Shown in pieces: positions 46,641 through 56,210 of a stretch of 64,000 nt of DNA. The translations under genes and the position numbers were made by a program. Numbering within the stretch: position 1 is the stretch's first letter; every line of letters begins with the position of its first letter. Under the pieces are notes generated by a model. The model made no database searches and was not told where the DNA came from. It saw only the letters and a list, made by a program, of their open reading frames with translations. The DNA is from Bacillota bacterium (lineage in GTDB: Bacteria > Bacillota > Clostridia > Peptostreptococcales > Anaerovoracaceae), in the NCBI GenBank assembly GCA_029239605.1, contig JARBUO010000004.1, positions 1-64,000 of the forward strand. Reading direction: 5' to 3'.

Positions 46641-46669
46641 AGATTAATCTAATTGCATATGTATGTCAA
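46641..46669 (-). promoter_or_regulatory. Promoter of the ROK/sugar operon
   Basis: TTGACA (46664-46669) and TAATCT (46641-46646), 17 bp apart on the minus strand, about 40 bp upstream of the ROK start. Confidence 0.6.
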
Positions 46670-46791
46670 CTGTTTTTTCGTAAGTTAATCATTTTGTACG
46701 GGAATGAGACATGCCAACGGTTTGAGACTGATGCGATGCAGAAAATAAAATGATATTCCGCAGATGGTTTTTCAACAACTCCATACGTTAA

Positions 46792-46823
46792 ACAAAAAAC
46801 AAGTATCCCCAAAAGGATACTTG
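46792..46823 (-). terminator. Terminator of the propeller protein gene
   Basis: CAAGTATCC and GGATACTTG form a perfect 9-bp stem around a six-base loop, followed on the minus strand by TTTTTTGTTT. Confidence 0.9.
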
Positions 46824-46871
46824 CATGATTGGAAAATATTTTATTCGGTATTGAATCAATACGCCCCGGGA

Positions 46872-46931
46872 TGAGAATTGAGACCCTGGAAAGAGAATTG
46901 ATACCCTGGATTGAGGCTCTGAGAATTGAGA
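46872..46931. repeat. Short 20-bp tandem repeat past the propeller gene
   Basis: GAGAATTGAGACCCTGGA and GAGAATTGATACCCTGGA lie 20 bp apart, and GAGAATTGAGAT starts a partial third copy at 46920. It lies between a gene end and its terminator. No coding role is seen. Confidence 0.7.
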
Positions 46932-46963
46932 TAATTTCATATCTCTGGTGATTGATTCACGAT

Positions 46964-48625
46964 CTAACGAATGACCGCTTTGCAAAGGGTTTCTGTTGTT
47001 ATGTTATAGAAATACAAGGTTTTGCCTTCTACAACAATATTGCTGCCGCAATCAGAAGTCTTAAATACGGCCTCTCCAGATTGATCAAAAACCATTATCC
47101 TGTATTTGGATTGTTGCGTCTCCTTGAACGTGCAGGCCAAATATTCCTGATGATCGCCGGTAACACTCATCGTGATTGCTTCAGCCAACGGGTTTAAGCT
47201 TTCATTGCTCCCCATTCGATACAAAGCTCCGTTGCTAAGATAATAAATATTTTCTCCGATTACCGCGAAACTCTGATCCCATGTCAGTTCACTTTTGAAG
47301 CTTCCGACAAAGGATTCCGCACCATCGATCAGAGAATGCTTATAGATACTGTACGTACAGTCACTGCCTTCACCGCTGGCAGACATGTAGTAAAGATTGT
47401 CTCCGACGATCTGCGCTGCAATCACTTTGTCTTTCGATTGACTAACCCTGCTCACCGCATTGGTTGATACATCGACTTTATATACCGCCGGGTCATCTGT
47501 TATGTAACCACCTCCGCCTTCCTGGGAGCCGGTAACATTTGAGGCTCTCACATATAGTTCATTTCCGATCATTTGGAGATTCGGCAGGCCTTTCGTAGTG
47601 CAGAACGAATAAAACCAATAATCTGCCGATCCCAGGCTACTGCGAGTACCTGAAGCGTTGAGTTCTTCAACGCTGAGGTTTCCCGGTCCCGGCATAGGCC
47701 CATTATAGTACATATATAGTTTGTTATTGATCAATGTGGTTTCATGGTAGCTCTCCTGTATTTTTTGCACAGTTCCATTTTCTTTTAAGATGTACCGGTG
47801 ATCAGAGCCCATTGTCGCACCACCGGAGTGAAAGAACAGCATAGCATTTCCGCCTTCTTCATAGAACTCGTGGCTGTCGAATTGTTTCCCATCTCCATAA
47901 GACCAGATTCCCAATTGAAAAATCGCTTTTGCTTTGGAGATGTCTGATAATGGAGCCTGCATGACAGCCCCCTTGTTCGTCACATAATATACGAAACCGT
48001 TTTTCGCCATAACCGTCGTGCTTTTCTTACCTTCGTACTCTCCATAGGCTTCAACCAACCTGGTTTTCGGAATTTGAAATTGATCAACTTTTACATTCTT
48101 GGATTGGATCACCAATCCAGTTTTCCCGTCAAACTTATAATCCCATCCAAACGCATCGACGCTATACTTCCAGGTCATCGGAAAATAGGTTATGTCCCGG
48201 AAAGAAAGCAGCGGATATTCTTCCTTGCTGTTATCAACGACCTTACCGTTGACCTTGACGGGAAAGCTTACAATCTTTGCAGAATAGTTTTTCTTATTCT
48301 GGGATGAGGACAAATAGGGATTGTAAGCTGCTGTAACCCCTGTGGAATCCACTAGAAGCCCTGTTTTCTCACCTGTCCATGTAGATTCGATCCCCAGAAA
48401 TCTGCAGTCACTAAAGGTCATAGGAAAATAGGTTATATCCTTATATACAATCAGCGGATATTTGCTGTAATTGTTATTGACGACCTGACCATTGATTGTT
48501 ACTTTGGAATTGGGCAATGTAATGGTGACACTTTTATCCGCACCAAAAGATGGTATTGCCATGCTGACCATAGCACCAAGAAACAATACCGCTAACACCA
48601 ATACACGAGTTGTTCTTCGATTCAT
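46964..48625 (-). CDS. Secreted protein with two stalk domains and a beta-propeller
   Basis: A 553-residue exported protein with a signal peptide of about 29 residues ending PSFGA. Two copies of a copper-amine-oxidase-N-like stalk unit follow (KVTINGQVVNNNYSKYPLIV, YKDITYFPMTFSD; then KVNGKVVDNSKEEYPLLSF, RDITYFPMTWKYS). The remaining 350 residues hold repeated strands such as GNELYVRASN, GDNLYYMSASG and GENIYYLSNGAL, a DUF5050-like propeller. The role is probably cell-wall or surface display. No sortase motif is present. Confidence 0.8.
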   Translation of the reverse strand: MNRRTTRVLVLAVLFLGAMVSMAIPSFGADKSVTITLPNSKVTINGQVVNNNYSKYPLIVYKDITYFPMTFSDCRFLGIESTWTGEKTGLLVDSTGVTAAYNPYLSSSQNKKNYSAKIVSFPVKVNGKVVDNSKEEYPLLSFRDITYFPMTWKYSVDAFGWDYKFDGKTGLVIQSKNVKVDQFQIPKTRLVEAYGEYEGKKSTTVMAKNGFVYYVTNKGAVMQAPLSDISKAKAIFQLGIWSYGDGKQFDSHEFYEEGGNAMLFFHSGGATMGSDHRYILKENGTVQKIQESYHETTLINNKLYMYYNGPMPGPGNLSVEELNASGTRSSLGSADYWFYSFCTTKGLPNLQMIGNELYVRASNVTGSQEGGGGYITDDPAVYKVDVSTNAVSRVSQSKDKVIAAQIVGDNLYYMSASGEGSDCTYSIYKHSLIDGAESFVGSFKSELTWDQSFAVIGENIYYLSNGALYRMGSNESLNPLAEAITMSVTGDHQEYLACTFKETQQSKYRIMVFDQSGEAVFKTSDCGSNIVVEGKTLYFYNITTETLCKAVIR

Positions 48626-48638
48626 ATTGCTCCCCTTG

Positions 48639-49448
48639 TCAGTTGTGTTTTTCCAGCCACACTAAAATATCGGAAATGATTTCATCCTTGCTAGGCTCAT
48701 TTAAGATCTCATGAAACAATTTCGCATAGACCCGCAGGCTCTTATCTTCTGACTTAATCTCTCTGAAGAAATCCAGTGAGTCTTTCACAGACACCAGTCC
48801 GTCGTCAGCGCCATGTAGAATTAAGATGGGATCGACGAATTTCTCAGCAGAAACCTTTAGCCATTGTACTCCCGCATAAATCTGATTGATCAGTTCCGTA
48901 CTGATTTGTTTTTCCACCAAAGGATCGTTAGCGTATGCTTCGATCACCTCGCGATCGCTGCATACTCCATCGCCAAGCGCGTTGGGCACATACGTACCTG
49001 CTGGCGCCTCGATTGGGAACTGATTCCCCATGATGGGATTATTGTATCGGGTTAATGCGCCGGAAGTAATGATTCCATCCACTTTTCCCGGATTTTTCGT
49101 GCCAAACAGAACCACTGTTTCTCCGCCCATGCTGTGGCCGAGAAGAAAAACCTTCTTACCATTACTCTCCTTTTGGGCCAGATCAACAACCACACCAAGA
49201 TCATCCGGCATTTCGTCATAATGACTGAAATATACTTTCGTGCCTTCTGATTTACCATGCCCCCTCTGGTCATAACGGTAGACGCTGTAACCATTCTCGT
49301 TGAGCTTTTCAGTAGTGTAATCATAGCGGTTTAGATGTTCACAAAGACCGTGGGATATGACGATCAAAGCCTTGGGATCTTGAACAACATCCTTTCTGAG
49401 CCTGAGTTTCGTTCCATCATAGGATAGAAGCATTTTTTCCTCTTTCAT
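48639..49448 (-). CDS. Alpha/beta hydrolase, monoacylglycerol lipase-like
   Basis: A 269-residue serine hydrolase (Hydrolase_4). ALIVISHGLCEHLNRYDYTTEKL has the oxyanion HG, YDQRGHGKSEG precedes the nucleophile motif LLGHSMGGE, ILHGADDGLVS carries the acid, and LFHEILNEPSKDEI carries the histidine. Likely a lysophospholipase or monoacylglycerol lipase. It is 13 bp upstream of the propeller protein on the same strand. Confidence 0.88.
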   Translation of the reverse strand: MKEEKMLLSYDGTKLRLRKDVVQDPKALIVISHGLCEHLNRYDYTTEKLNENGYSVYRYDQRGHGKSEGTKVYFSHYDEMPDDLGVVVDLAQKESNGKKVFLLGHSMGGETVVLFGTKNPGKVDGIITSGALTRYNNPIMGNQFPIEAPAGTYVPNALGDGVCSDREVIEAYANDPLVEKQISTELINQIYAGVQWLKVSAEKFVDPILILHGADDGLVSVKDSLDFFREIKSEDKSLRVYAKLFHEILNEPSKDEIISDILVWLEKHN

Positions 49449-49538
49449 GATACCGTTCCCCTTTCAATCCTTATATATGAGTATCATACTACTTTCGAAG
49501 GGACAGGGCAATAAGGGTACTTACAATTATCAGCAAGG

Positions 49539-49602
49539 CCGAGAAAGTATGAAGGCCTATCGCTATTAAGAGAACCGAGAAAGTATGCAGGCCTATCGCT
49601 AT
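49539..49602. repeat. Direct repeat, 28 bp with 36-bp period
   Basis: The unit at 49539-49566 and the unit at 49575-49602 (CCGAGAAAGTATG, A or C, AGGCCTATCGCTAT) differ at one base. The second copy covers the stop codon of the helicase gene. It could encode a repeated peptide on the minus strand but has no start signals. Confidence 0.8.
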
Positions 49603-52600
49603 CGATAGGATCGATAAAGCACGTAATCCTGGAGCTCCCGATGAAAACCTGCACGTTGCAATGCATCGATAGCCTCTTTTGGATAATCCTTTATAACGAT
49701 TCTGGGTTTTGATGGTAAGATTCTGCTTTCTTCATAATCCTCAACGAAAACAAGCATGGCTTCCTCCAGAGCATCCGGTTCAAAGACCCGCAGGCTCCTT
49801 CCCTGACGTTCCATCACTGCAACGGGAACGCCTGATCGCAGCGCTACAATACTGCCGGGAAGATTTTGAAATGTTCTGTCCGGTTTATGCGGCAGGCTTT
49901 TGCCCCAGGACTGAGCCGGATCTATGGCATTCAGCCACAGGAGATGGTTTCGTGGTTGCTCCAAGGACAGTATGGTTGCTCCATAGTCCTTTTCCCGGAT
50001 AAATTGGATGCCCGATAAGCCTTCTACAAAATATCCGCGGCGGGCCCTTCCTGTAAACTCCCAGATCCGCAGTGATTCCAGTGCCTTACTCCAGGAAATC
50101 CCCTGAACCGTCTCTCTGCAAAGGATTACTGACCGATCAAAATTACGATCCAGTAGCGCATCTGCAGTCGGAGGTTTCAGAGGGCGAATTGCTTCCCAAC
50201 GTCCCGTGGACAGAATTTTCATACGGGCATTGACTCTCTGCCTGGCTGTACCCTTTTGCAATTTATCCCAATCCAGCCAGTGGCGCACGGGAATAAAGCT
50301 GTCCGCAGTCACAAGTCCTTTGGCAGCGAGCTGAATCAGTGTATCGTAAGGAGAACCTTCCACCAATCCGTTCAATCTTTGCATGAAGCTTGCCCCAAAG
50401 TTCAATAAAGCCTGATAGATGATCCTTTCATTTCCTTCCAGAGACTCCAGCGTTTCTGACAGATCTGCCTCCCAGTCAAGATCCTCTGTCCAATGAAAAT
50501 GAAGTCTGCCACCTGAACCGGGCTTGGGATTAGCACCATGTCTGCCATTAGAATCAGGTTCGGCCGCTGAATCCATTCCGACACCAAAACCAAACTGCCA
50601 GAAGACAGTTCCCCGGGATAAAAAGGTGTCCAGCAGCTCCGAACGATATTGCTTCACCCTTTCAGGCAGCAGGATATGCTCCCATGCTTCCGCCGGAAAT
50701 GATTGTTCGGAGAGGGTTTTCAGCGCCGTCTCCAATTGTTCATCGGCAGAGGCTGAACTCTGTATCCTGCCTGCCAGTAAAGCTGCATAGCGCTCTGCCG
50801 GCTGCGTTGTTACCTGCCTTCTGCGGCTTTTGATGGTTTCCGTTCTGGCCCGGTCATAGAGCCCTGCATGAAAATAAAGACCCTCCTGATCCACTGCCTT
50901 TTCTTCTGTACAAAGTGAGTTCAGAAGATCGAGGGCAATTTCTTCCGGCCATAGGTACCGCTCTGCCACCTGCTCAGGCGATTTCGCGCCTCGGTAGCGC
51001 AATAATCTCTGAACGAGACGTTTCCTGGCCTTTTTATCCCCATCTGCCAAAGCTTCTGCGTATTCACGCTCCTGCTCTGCGGCAATCCACAATCCCGGTT
51101 CAATATATTGTGCCCGCCCATTGGCAGCCAGAGACTCCAGCCATTCAATGGGAACATCCAGTTCTCCCGCTGTCAGATCCCCTTCCATCATCAGCAGGGA
51201 GTGGAGCTGCTGCGCATCCTCCGGAAGTCTTGAACGCTCAGCGATGCTGATCAAGTGCTCCGGTGCAGGAGTTATCCCTTCCGCCTTTTTGACTGCTGCT
51301 TCAGTGGCCTTATGAATGTTCTGCGGAGTCGGCGCATAATCGTACATCATGTCTGCCTCCGTCTGGCGTCTGAGCGCAAGAGACATGGGTGACGGGATAT
51401 CATTGTAAAACTCCCGAATTTGAATCTCACCAGTCTGTATCCCATTCAGCAGAGTTTCAACGCCCTGCAGGTCCCAATAATCCTCCAGACACTCCCGCCT
51501 CGTTTCTCTGATCAGCGGATGGCGCTCCTGTTCCACCAGGGAAGAAAGCAGTTCTGCACTTCTCATTCGCTGAATCCAAAGAGGTTGTCTCTGATTGTTT
51601 TTAACACCCATCAAAAGCGCATGGGCTGCATTATATCGGAAATTCATGTTGTAAAGCGGTGTGGCGGGAAGGAGTGCAGATACAATCTGTGAGGCGGTAT
51701 CCGGCACTACCTCTTGAAGCAGCCCCTGCGGCAGGGGACTTCCGTCATAGGGAAATAACAGGAAACCGTCATCGTCTGCTGCACAATTGATGGCTGTGTC
51801 CAGATGGCGGCTTGCCGCTTCTTTGACCAGCATGGCAAGAGGTTCGTTGACAGGGCGGCCAAATATAGAATGTACCATCATCTGATGGTTGCTGTTTTCA
51901 TCGATAAAATGTTCCACCAAAATGGTTCTGTCATCAGGCAAGATCACCGTGCTCTGCAATTGACGCTTTATAAAACCCGTTGCACTTTCAGCCGCGTCCT
52001 GATCAAGACCCAATTTTTCCAGTTCTTTTTGCACCGAACCAGCTTGATCCGCATGAGTCAGCTGACGAAAAATCCTGCCAAAAGCAATCCCGGTTCTCAT
52101 CTTCCTTCCTTTGAGATCACCGTGCCAAAACGGCATTCTTGCTCCTGTTGTATTCGCTTGCGATACGATGACGGTATCTTTCTGGATGCTGACAATCTGC
52201 CATGCAAACGTGCCAAGGAGAAAACGGTCCCCGATTCTCGTTTCAAAAACAAACTCCTCATCCAACTCACCCAGCTTAACGCCGCTTTCCGTCCGACATG
52301 CATATAAGCCCCGGTCTGGAATGGTTCCGCCGGCACTGACCGCCAGCATCCGGCTGTAGGCGTCTCCCATGACCCGATCGTGTATCCGGTCATAGAGAAT
52401 TCTGGGGCGGACAGGAATATCCCTGTCATGCTCGTAATCCCCCGCAAGCATACGCAGAACCTCTCGTACATCTTCAGCCGTAACCTCTCGGAAGGGATAG
52501 GCCCGTGGAAGAAGATCCATCACCTCTTCCACACTGTAACCGTCTCCACAAGCCATGGATACAAGGTGCTGGGCCAAAATATCAAAGCAGAGCCGGGGCG

Positions 52601-53807
52601 GCTTGGAGTACTCAATCCCTCCCTGCCTGGCAACCTCAGCAGTAAGCCCGCAGTAGAGACCTTCTACCGCCTCTCTGGGAAACATATACATCACGCTGAT
52701 TCGGTTGGGATTGTGACCCGCCCGACCCAGGCGCTGCATCGTACTGGATATCGTACGGGGGCATCCAACCTGAAATACCCTGTCGATCTCACCCACATCA
52801 ATGCCCAGTTCCATAGAGGACGTGGCGCACAGCAATCGTAACGCACCGCTCCGCAATGCATGTTCTACCTCGTAACGCTGTTCCTTGGATAGGCTTCCGT
52901 GATGGGTCCGTGCAAAGCCCTCCCCGCCAATCTGGTTGATAAAATACGCCAGCTTCTCCGCATATGCCCGTCCTTCCACAAAGGCTATGGCACTGCTTGT
53001 CCCGTTACAATGAGAATAGACCATTTTCGCCAGCTCCTGCCAAACCGGATCTTTCATTCTGATCTTATGGTCCGCAAATGGGCTTTTCACCTCAATGCGA
53101 ATCTGCTTCTCCATCTTTGGTGCGATCACCTTTACCGGATCAGGAGACAGATACTGCGCTGCCGTGGCTAACGGTTCAATGGTCGCCGATAAACCAATCC
53201 GCTGCAGAGGCTGTCCGCACAGGCTGTCCAGTCTGGCAGCAGACAGCATCAGATGCGCGCCCCGTTTGGAATCGATCAGCGCATGCAGTTCATCGAAAAT
53301 AATTGCCTTAGCGGTACGCAGAATTTTTTGACCGGATTTGCTGGTGAGCATAAGATATAAGGATTCAGGGGTAGTAATCAGAATGTGCGGCGGCTTCCTG
53401 ATCATCCGATTTCGCTCAGTTTGTGTGGTGTCGCCGGTCCGAACCCCCACAAGAAGCTCTGTACCAGCAGATGAAACACCCGCTTTCATCCGTTCCTCCA
53501 GTATCCCATCCAGCGGCCTGCGCAGATTTTCCCGAATATCTCCCGCAAGGGATTTCAGCGGAGAGATATAGATCAGCTGAAGCTCTTGTTTTAAATTGCC
53601 GTTTTCAGCCTCTTCCAACAGTCTGTCAATGAACACCAAAAACGCCGTCAGCGTCTTACCGGTACCGGTGGGTGCGGATACCAGCGTATGACTGCCTGCG
53701 GCGATCACCGGCCATGCCTGCTCCTGAACAGCAGTAGGTGCGCCAAGGTTTTTCGTAAACCACAGCGACGTGAACTTATGAAAGATTTTAAGTGAATTTT
53801 TTGACAT
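49599..53807 (-). CDS. lhr: Large Lhr-type ATP-dependent helicase
   Basis: A 1402-residue superfamily 2 helicase. RecA1: SAPTGTGKTLTAFL (Walker A), ISPLKSLAGDIRENL, TTPESLYLML, IIFDELHALID (DELH) and LSATI. RecA2: TSSMELGIDVGEIDRVFQVG and QRLGRAGHN. Winged-helix and Lhr-core domains follow (about to residue 850), then a long C-terminal region of about 500 residues as in full-length bacterial Lhr. Lhr proteins translocate 3'-5' on ssDNA and unwind RNA:DNA hybrids in DNA repair. ATG 53807 follows GGGGAGAAACTT; the upstream ATG lacks a site. Confidence 0.93.
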   Translation of the reverse strand: MSKNSLKIFHKFTSLWFTKNLGAPTAVQEQAWPVIAAGSHTLVSAPTGTGKTLTAFLVFIDRLLEEAENGNLKQELQLIYISPLKSLAGDIRENLRRPLDGILEERMKAGVSSAGTELLVGVRTGDTTQTERNRMIRKPPHILITTPESLYLMLTSKSGQKILRTAKAIIFDELHALIDSKRGAHLMLSAARLDSLCGQPLQRIGLSATIEPLATAAQYLSPDPVKVIAPKMEKQIRIEVKSPFADHKIRMKDPVWQELAKMVYSHCNGTSSAIAFVEGRAYAEKLAYFINQIGGEGFARTHHGSLSKEQRYEVEHALRSGALRLLCATSSMELGIDVGEIDRVFQVGCPRTISSTMQRLGRAGHNPNRISVMYMFPREAVEGLYCGLTAEVARQGGIEYSKPPRLCFDILAQHLVSMACGDGYSVEEVMDLLPRAYPFREVTAEDVREVLRMLAGDYEHDRDIPVRPRILYDRIHDRVMGDAYSRMLAVSAGGTIPDRGLYACRTESGVKLGELDEEFVFETRIGDRFLLGTFAWQIVSIQKDTVIVSQANTTGARMPFWHGDLKGRKMRTGIAFGRIFRQLTHADQAGSVQKELEKLGLDQDAAESATGFIKRQLQSTVILPDDRTILVEHFIDENSNHQMMVHSIFGRPVNEPLAMLVKEAASRHLDTAINCAADDDGFLLFPYDGSPLPQGLLQEVVPDTASQIVSALLPATPLYNMNFRYNAAHALLMGVKNNQRQPLWIQRMRSAELLSSLVEQERHPLIRETRRECLEDYWDLQGVETLLNGIQTGEIQIREFYNDIPSPMSLALRRQTEADMMYDYAPTPQNIHKATEAAVKKAEGITPAPEHLISIAERSRLPEDAQQLHSLLMMEGDLTAGELDVPIEWLESLAANGRAQYIEPGLWIAAEQEREYAEALADGDKKARKRLVQRLLRYRGAKSPEQVAERYLWPEEIALDLLNSLCTEEKAVDQEGLYFHAGLYDRARTETIKSRRRQVTTQPAERYAALLAGRIQSSASADEQLETALKTLSEQSFPAEAWEHILLPERVKQYRSELLDTFLSRGTVFWQFGFGVGMDSAAEPDSNGRHGANPKPGSGGRLHFHWTEDLDWEADLSETLESLEGNERIIYQALLNFGASFMQRLNGLVEGSPYDTLIQLAAKGLVTADSFIPVRHWLDWDKLQKGTARQRVNARMKILSTGRWEAIRPLKPPTADALLDRNFDRSVILCRETVQGISWSKALESLRIWEFTGRARRGYFVEGLSGIQFIREKDYGATILSLEQPRNHLLWLNAIDPAQSWGKSLPHKPDRTFQNLPGSIVALRSGVPVAVMERQGRSLRVFEPDALEEAMLVFVEDYEESRILPSKPRIVIKDYPKEAIDALQRAGFHRELQDYVLYRSYR

Positions 53808-53827
53808 AAGTTTCTCCCCATATCGCA

Positions 53828-53851
53828 CTCCATTTGGATCAGTAAATGGAG
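53828..53851. repeat. lhr: Small inverted repeat upstream of lhr
   Basis: CTCCATTT and AAATGGAG pair around eight bases, 21 bp before the lhr start codon, possibly an operator or 5' UTR hairpin. Confidence 0.4.
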
Positions 53852-53902
53852 CCTCGTTATTCGTAATGTAATCAATAGGATTATATCAAATCTCCGAACT
53901 AA

Positions 53903-54274
53903 GAACAAGCGTTCTCTGTTTTGTCACGAATAATTACCATCGAGATTACTTTAAATGGCTTGGTTGTATTCCGGTATTTTTCTGAGGGCTCTATCAAGGA
54001 TAGTGAATATTGGCTGCTTCGCAAAAGAAATACGGTAGACCTCATGGGGATGTCATCCCTGCGGTTCATGTATTGGCTGGAAATGCAAGGTGCGACGATA
54101 TCAGACCGTAAATTAAATTCAAATGATTACGCCGCTGGCGGAGGCGGGTTCCCCATAAAGCTCAAGGGCGCCGGTATGATCGGATCCATTTGTGTTTCCG
54201 GCCTGAGTGATCATATCAACGACTACCAACTCATTGCAGACACTTTGCGAGAATTTCTGAACACTGCTGTCTAG
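53903..54274 (+). pseudogene. N-terminally truncated UPF0303 (HbpS-like) protein
   Basis: The plus-strand frame reads ITIEITLNGLVVFRYFSEGS, DSEYWLLRKRNTVDLMGMSS, NDYAAGGGGFPIKLKGAGMIGSICVSGLSDHIND. This is the C-terminal three quarters of the UPF0303/heme-degrading family, normally about 160 residues. The first 40 or so residues are missing: a TAA at 53900-53902 closes the frame, and the only start is a TTG at 53921 with no ribosome binding site. Probably a relic left by deletion next to the divergent lhr; a short functional form cannot be excluded. Confidence 0.65.
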
Positions 54275-54341
54275 GGGAGTAAAAATTCAACTTTGTAAAG
54301 GCTAATTTAATTTCACAAACGATACTCTTACTTTTTGAATG

Positions 54342-54380
54342 AAAAATTGGGCAAGGTATGATCATACCTGCCCAATTTTT
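54342..54380. terminator. Bidirectional terminator
   Basis: AAAAATTGGGCA and TGCCCAATTTTT flank AGGTATG/CATACCT, a nearly perfect hairpin with A and T runs on both sides. It serves the minus-strand esterase gene and the plus-strand relic. Confidence 0.9.
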
Positions 54381-54401
54381 ATGAGGCGGATTGCTTTCGT
54401 A

Positions 54402-56198
54402 TCAAAGATAGCGAACTTCCCGGTCTACGCGGGAAAAATGTGAGAAAAATTCATCCCAAATGCGATACGACATCTCCGTCATCGTTGCATGCGGCATATA
54501 ATCCACCCATGTATATTTTACCATGGGAATTCCGCCCTTTTCATAGGTGAGATCATTCCAGCGTTCCCCATGCATGCTCCAGCCCTCTGCCCAACTTTCC
54601 GGAATCCATGGATCAAGATGGTTGTTCTTGCGCCATACAATCAGGGTATCGGCAGTATCGTTGCCGGTTTCCGGCAAGGTGGGCATCAGCCAGCCTTCCT
54701 GTTCCCCTCCAAACATCCAAATCGGCACCGGTAGATCGGGGCGATTCGCCGTTTCAGGAAGCTCCAGCACCTGCTTTCCCATGTCTGAAAACAGGACTCC
54801 GGAACAAGGCGCTACCGCTGCGAAGACCTCCGGCATGGCGAGTGCAAGGACCTGCGTCATAATAGAGCCATGAGAATGCCCTGTGGCAAAAACCCGGGTA
54901 CGATCAATCGGATGGTCTTTGCAAACCCGCTCCAACATAGCTTTAAAGAACAAAAGCTCATCGGGGCCATCCGGAGCATTTCTCAGGAAATTCCAGGCGG
55001 GTAAAGGAACATTGTTCTGATCACAAGCCTGGTTATTCATTTCGATCACACCGGGAGTCGCCGTGGGATGAACAACGATAAAGCCACGGTCTCTTGCCAC
55101 CTTGTACCACTCCGAATTGCCTGCGTAGATTTCTCCCGAGCAGGTATACCCATGCATAGCAAAAACAAGCGGAACCTTCTTTCCTGGCTCAGTTCTTACT
55201 GTGTCCGGTATGTATACATACCACTCACGCATCCAGTCTCCGATTTCCTCAAAGTGGTATTCCATCCCCAAGTCACGCACAGGATCCCGCGTCACACGCA
55301 GATCCCCTCCTGGGTCCGCCATCCAGCGGCGGTGAGTATATAGAAAATCTTTCCATATGCGGTGGGACAGCTGCCGCCCATGGTCTTTCGATGCACCGAT
55401 GATTACGCTGGTTCGTGTACGGTATGCTTCTTTTTCCTGATTCAGCGGATATTCCGGTTCTTCCTCCCTGCCATATTCCAGCGTGTCCGGCGCTACTTGA
55501 ACCGGGCTTTGCGCCGCTCCGCAAGCATGCTTCCAGTAAGCCGGCACAGCAGAATTCGCACTGTTTTCCACCTCTGGATCGTCGATAATCCATGAAGGCA
55601 TAGGGATATCCCCTTTTTTCCGTCCCTGACGAGCATCCTCATCAATATAACCGTCCAAATTTGTGCACAGAGCCTGAGCGCAAACATCCATATATTGATC
55701 AGAGACCTTCGATCCTCCGATGGATACGATTCCTGCATATACAGCAGGGTTAAACATTGCTGCCATATTGGCGACAGTGCCTCCTTCTCGGCAGCCTGCA
55801 AGATAAAACTTTGATTCATGTACACAGAATTTAAAACGTTCATTCCCTGCCTTCCAGACAGCATCCACATAGGCTACATCACCGTCCGTCACACCGTAGG
55901 CTTCATCGATATTCCAAACGCCGTTTTCCGGTTCGAGGAAAAAAACAATCAATTTTTCCTTGGTTTCCTCCGTGTCCGCGATATTACGCCATGCACTCTC
56001 ACACCACAGATCGTCGGCATTTTTACCGTTCTCCGGAAGAACGAACACGCCGGCGGTGGATGCTCTTGCACCCTCCGGTATATAAACTAAATAACGCCGC
56101 CGTTTGCCGCCCACATCCACAAACTGTTCAAATGTGCCCTCATATAATGGTAAATAAGGTTTCTTCTTGTCAATTCCACGCTGCAGATTTTGATACAT
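54402..56198 (-). CDS. Double-domain PHB-depolymerase/feruloyl-esterase-like hydrolase
   Basis: A 598-residue protein with two alpha/beta-hydrolase halves. The C-terminal half has LVFAMHGYTCSGEIYAGNS, the nucleophile in ATGHSHGSIMTQVLAL and a late histidine in YMPHATMTEMS, as in LpqC/PHB-depolymerase-type esterases. The N-terminal half repeats the pattern (RYLVYIPEGA, VFVLPENGKN), but its elbow reads LAGCREGGTVAN, with Arg where Ser is needed, so it looks inactive. No signal peptide. AGAGGTG precedes ATG. It is 12 bp past a GPH-type glycoside symporter gene, so an intracellular esterase acting on imported acylated glycosides is likely. Confidence 0.78.
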   Translation of the reverse strand: MYQNLQRGIDKKKPYLPLYEGTFEQFVDVGGKRRRYLVYIPEGARASTAGVFVLPENGKNADDLWCESAWRNIADTEETKEKLIVFFLEPENGVWNIDEAYGVTDGDVAYVDAVWKAGNERFKFCVHESKFYLAGCREGGTVANMAAMFNPAVYAGIVSIGGSKVSDQYMDVCAQALCTNLDGYIDEDARQGRKKGDIPMPSWIIDDPEVENSANSAVPAYWKHACGAAQSPVQVAPDTLEYGREEEPEYPLNQEKEAYRTRTSVIIGASKDHGRQLSHRIWKDFLYTHRRWMADPGGDLRVTRDPVRDLGMEYHFEEIGDWMREWYVYIPDTVRTEPGKKVPLVFAMHGYTCSGEIYAGNSEWYKVARDRGFIVVHPTATPGVIEMNNQACDQNNVPLPAWNFLRNAPDGPDELLFFKAMLERVCKDHPIDRTRVFATGHSHGSIMTQVLALAMPEVFAAVAPCSGVLFSDMGKQVLELPETANRPDLPVPIWMFGGEQEGWLMPTLPETGNDTADTLIVWRKNNHLDPWIPESWAEGWSMHGERWNDLTYEKGGIPMVKYTWVDYMPHATMTEMSYRIWDEFFSHFSRVDREVRYL

Positions 56199-56210
56199 AT
56201 CACACCTCTT

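Noticed and set aside
46683-46790. Search for a gene in the gap after the ROK promoter
   Set aside because: Only short frames without start signals; nothing beyond the promoter and downstream terminator was seen.
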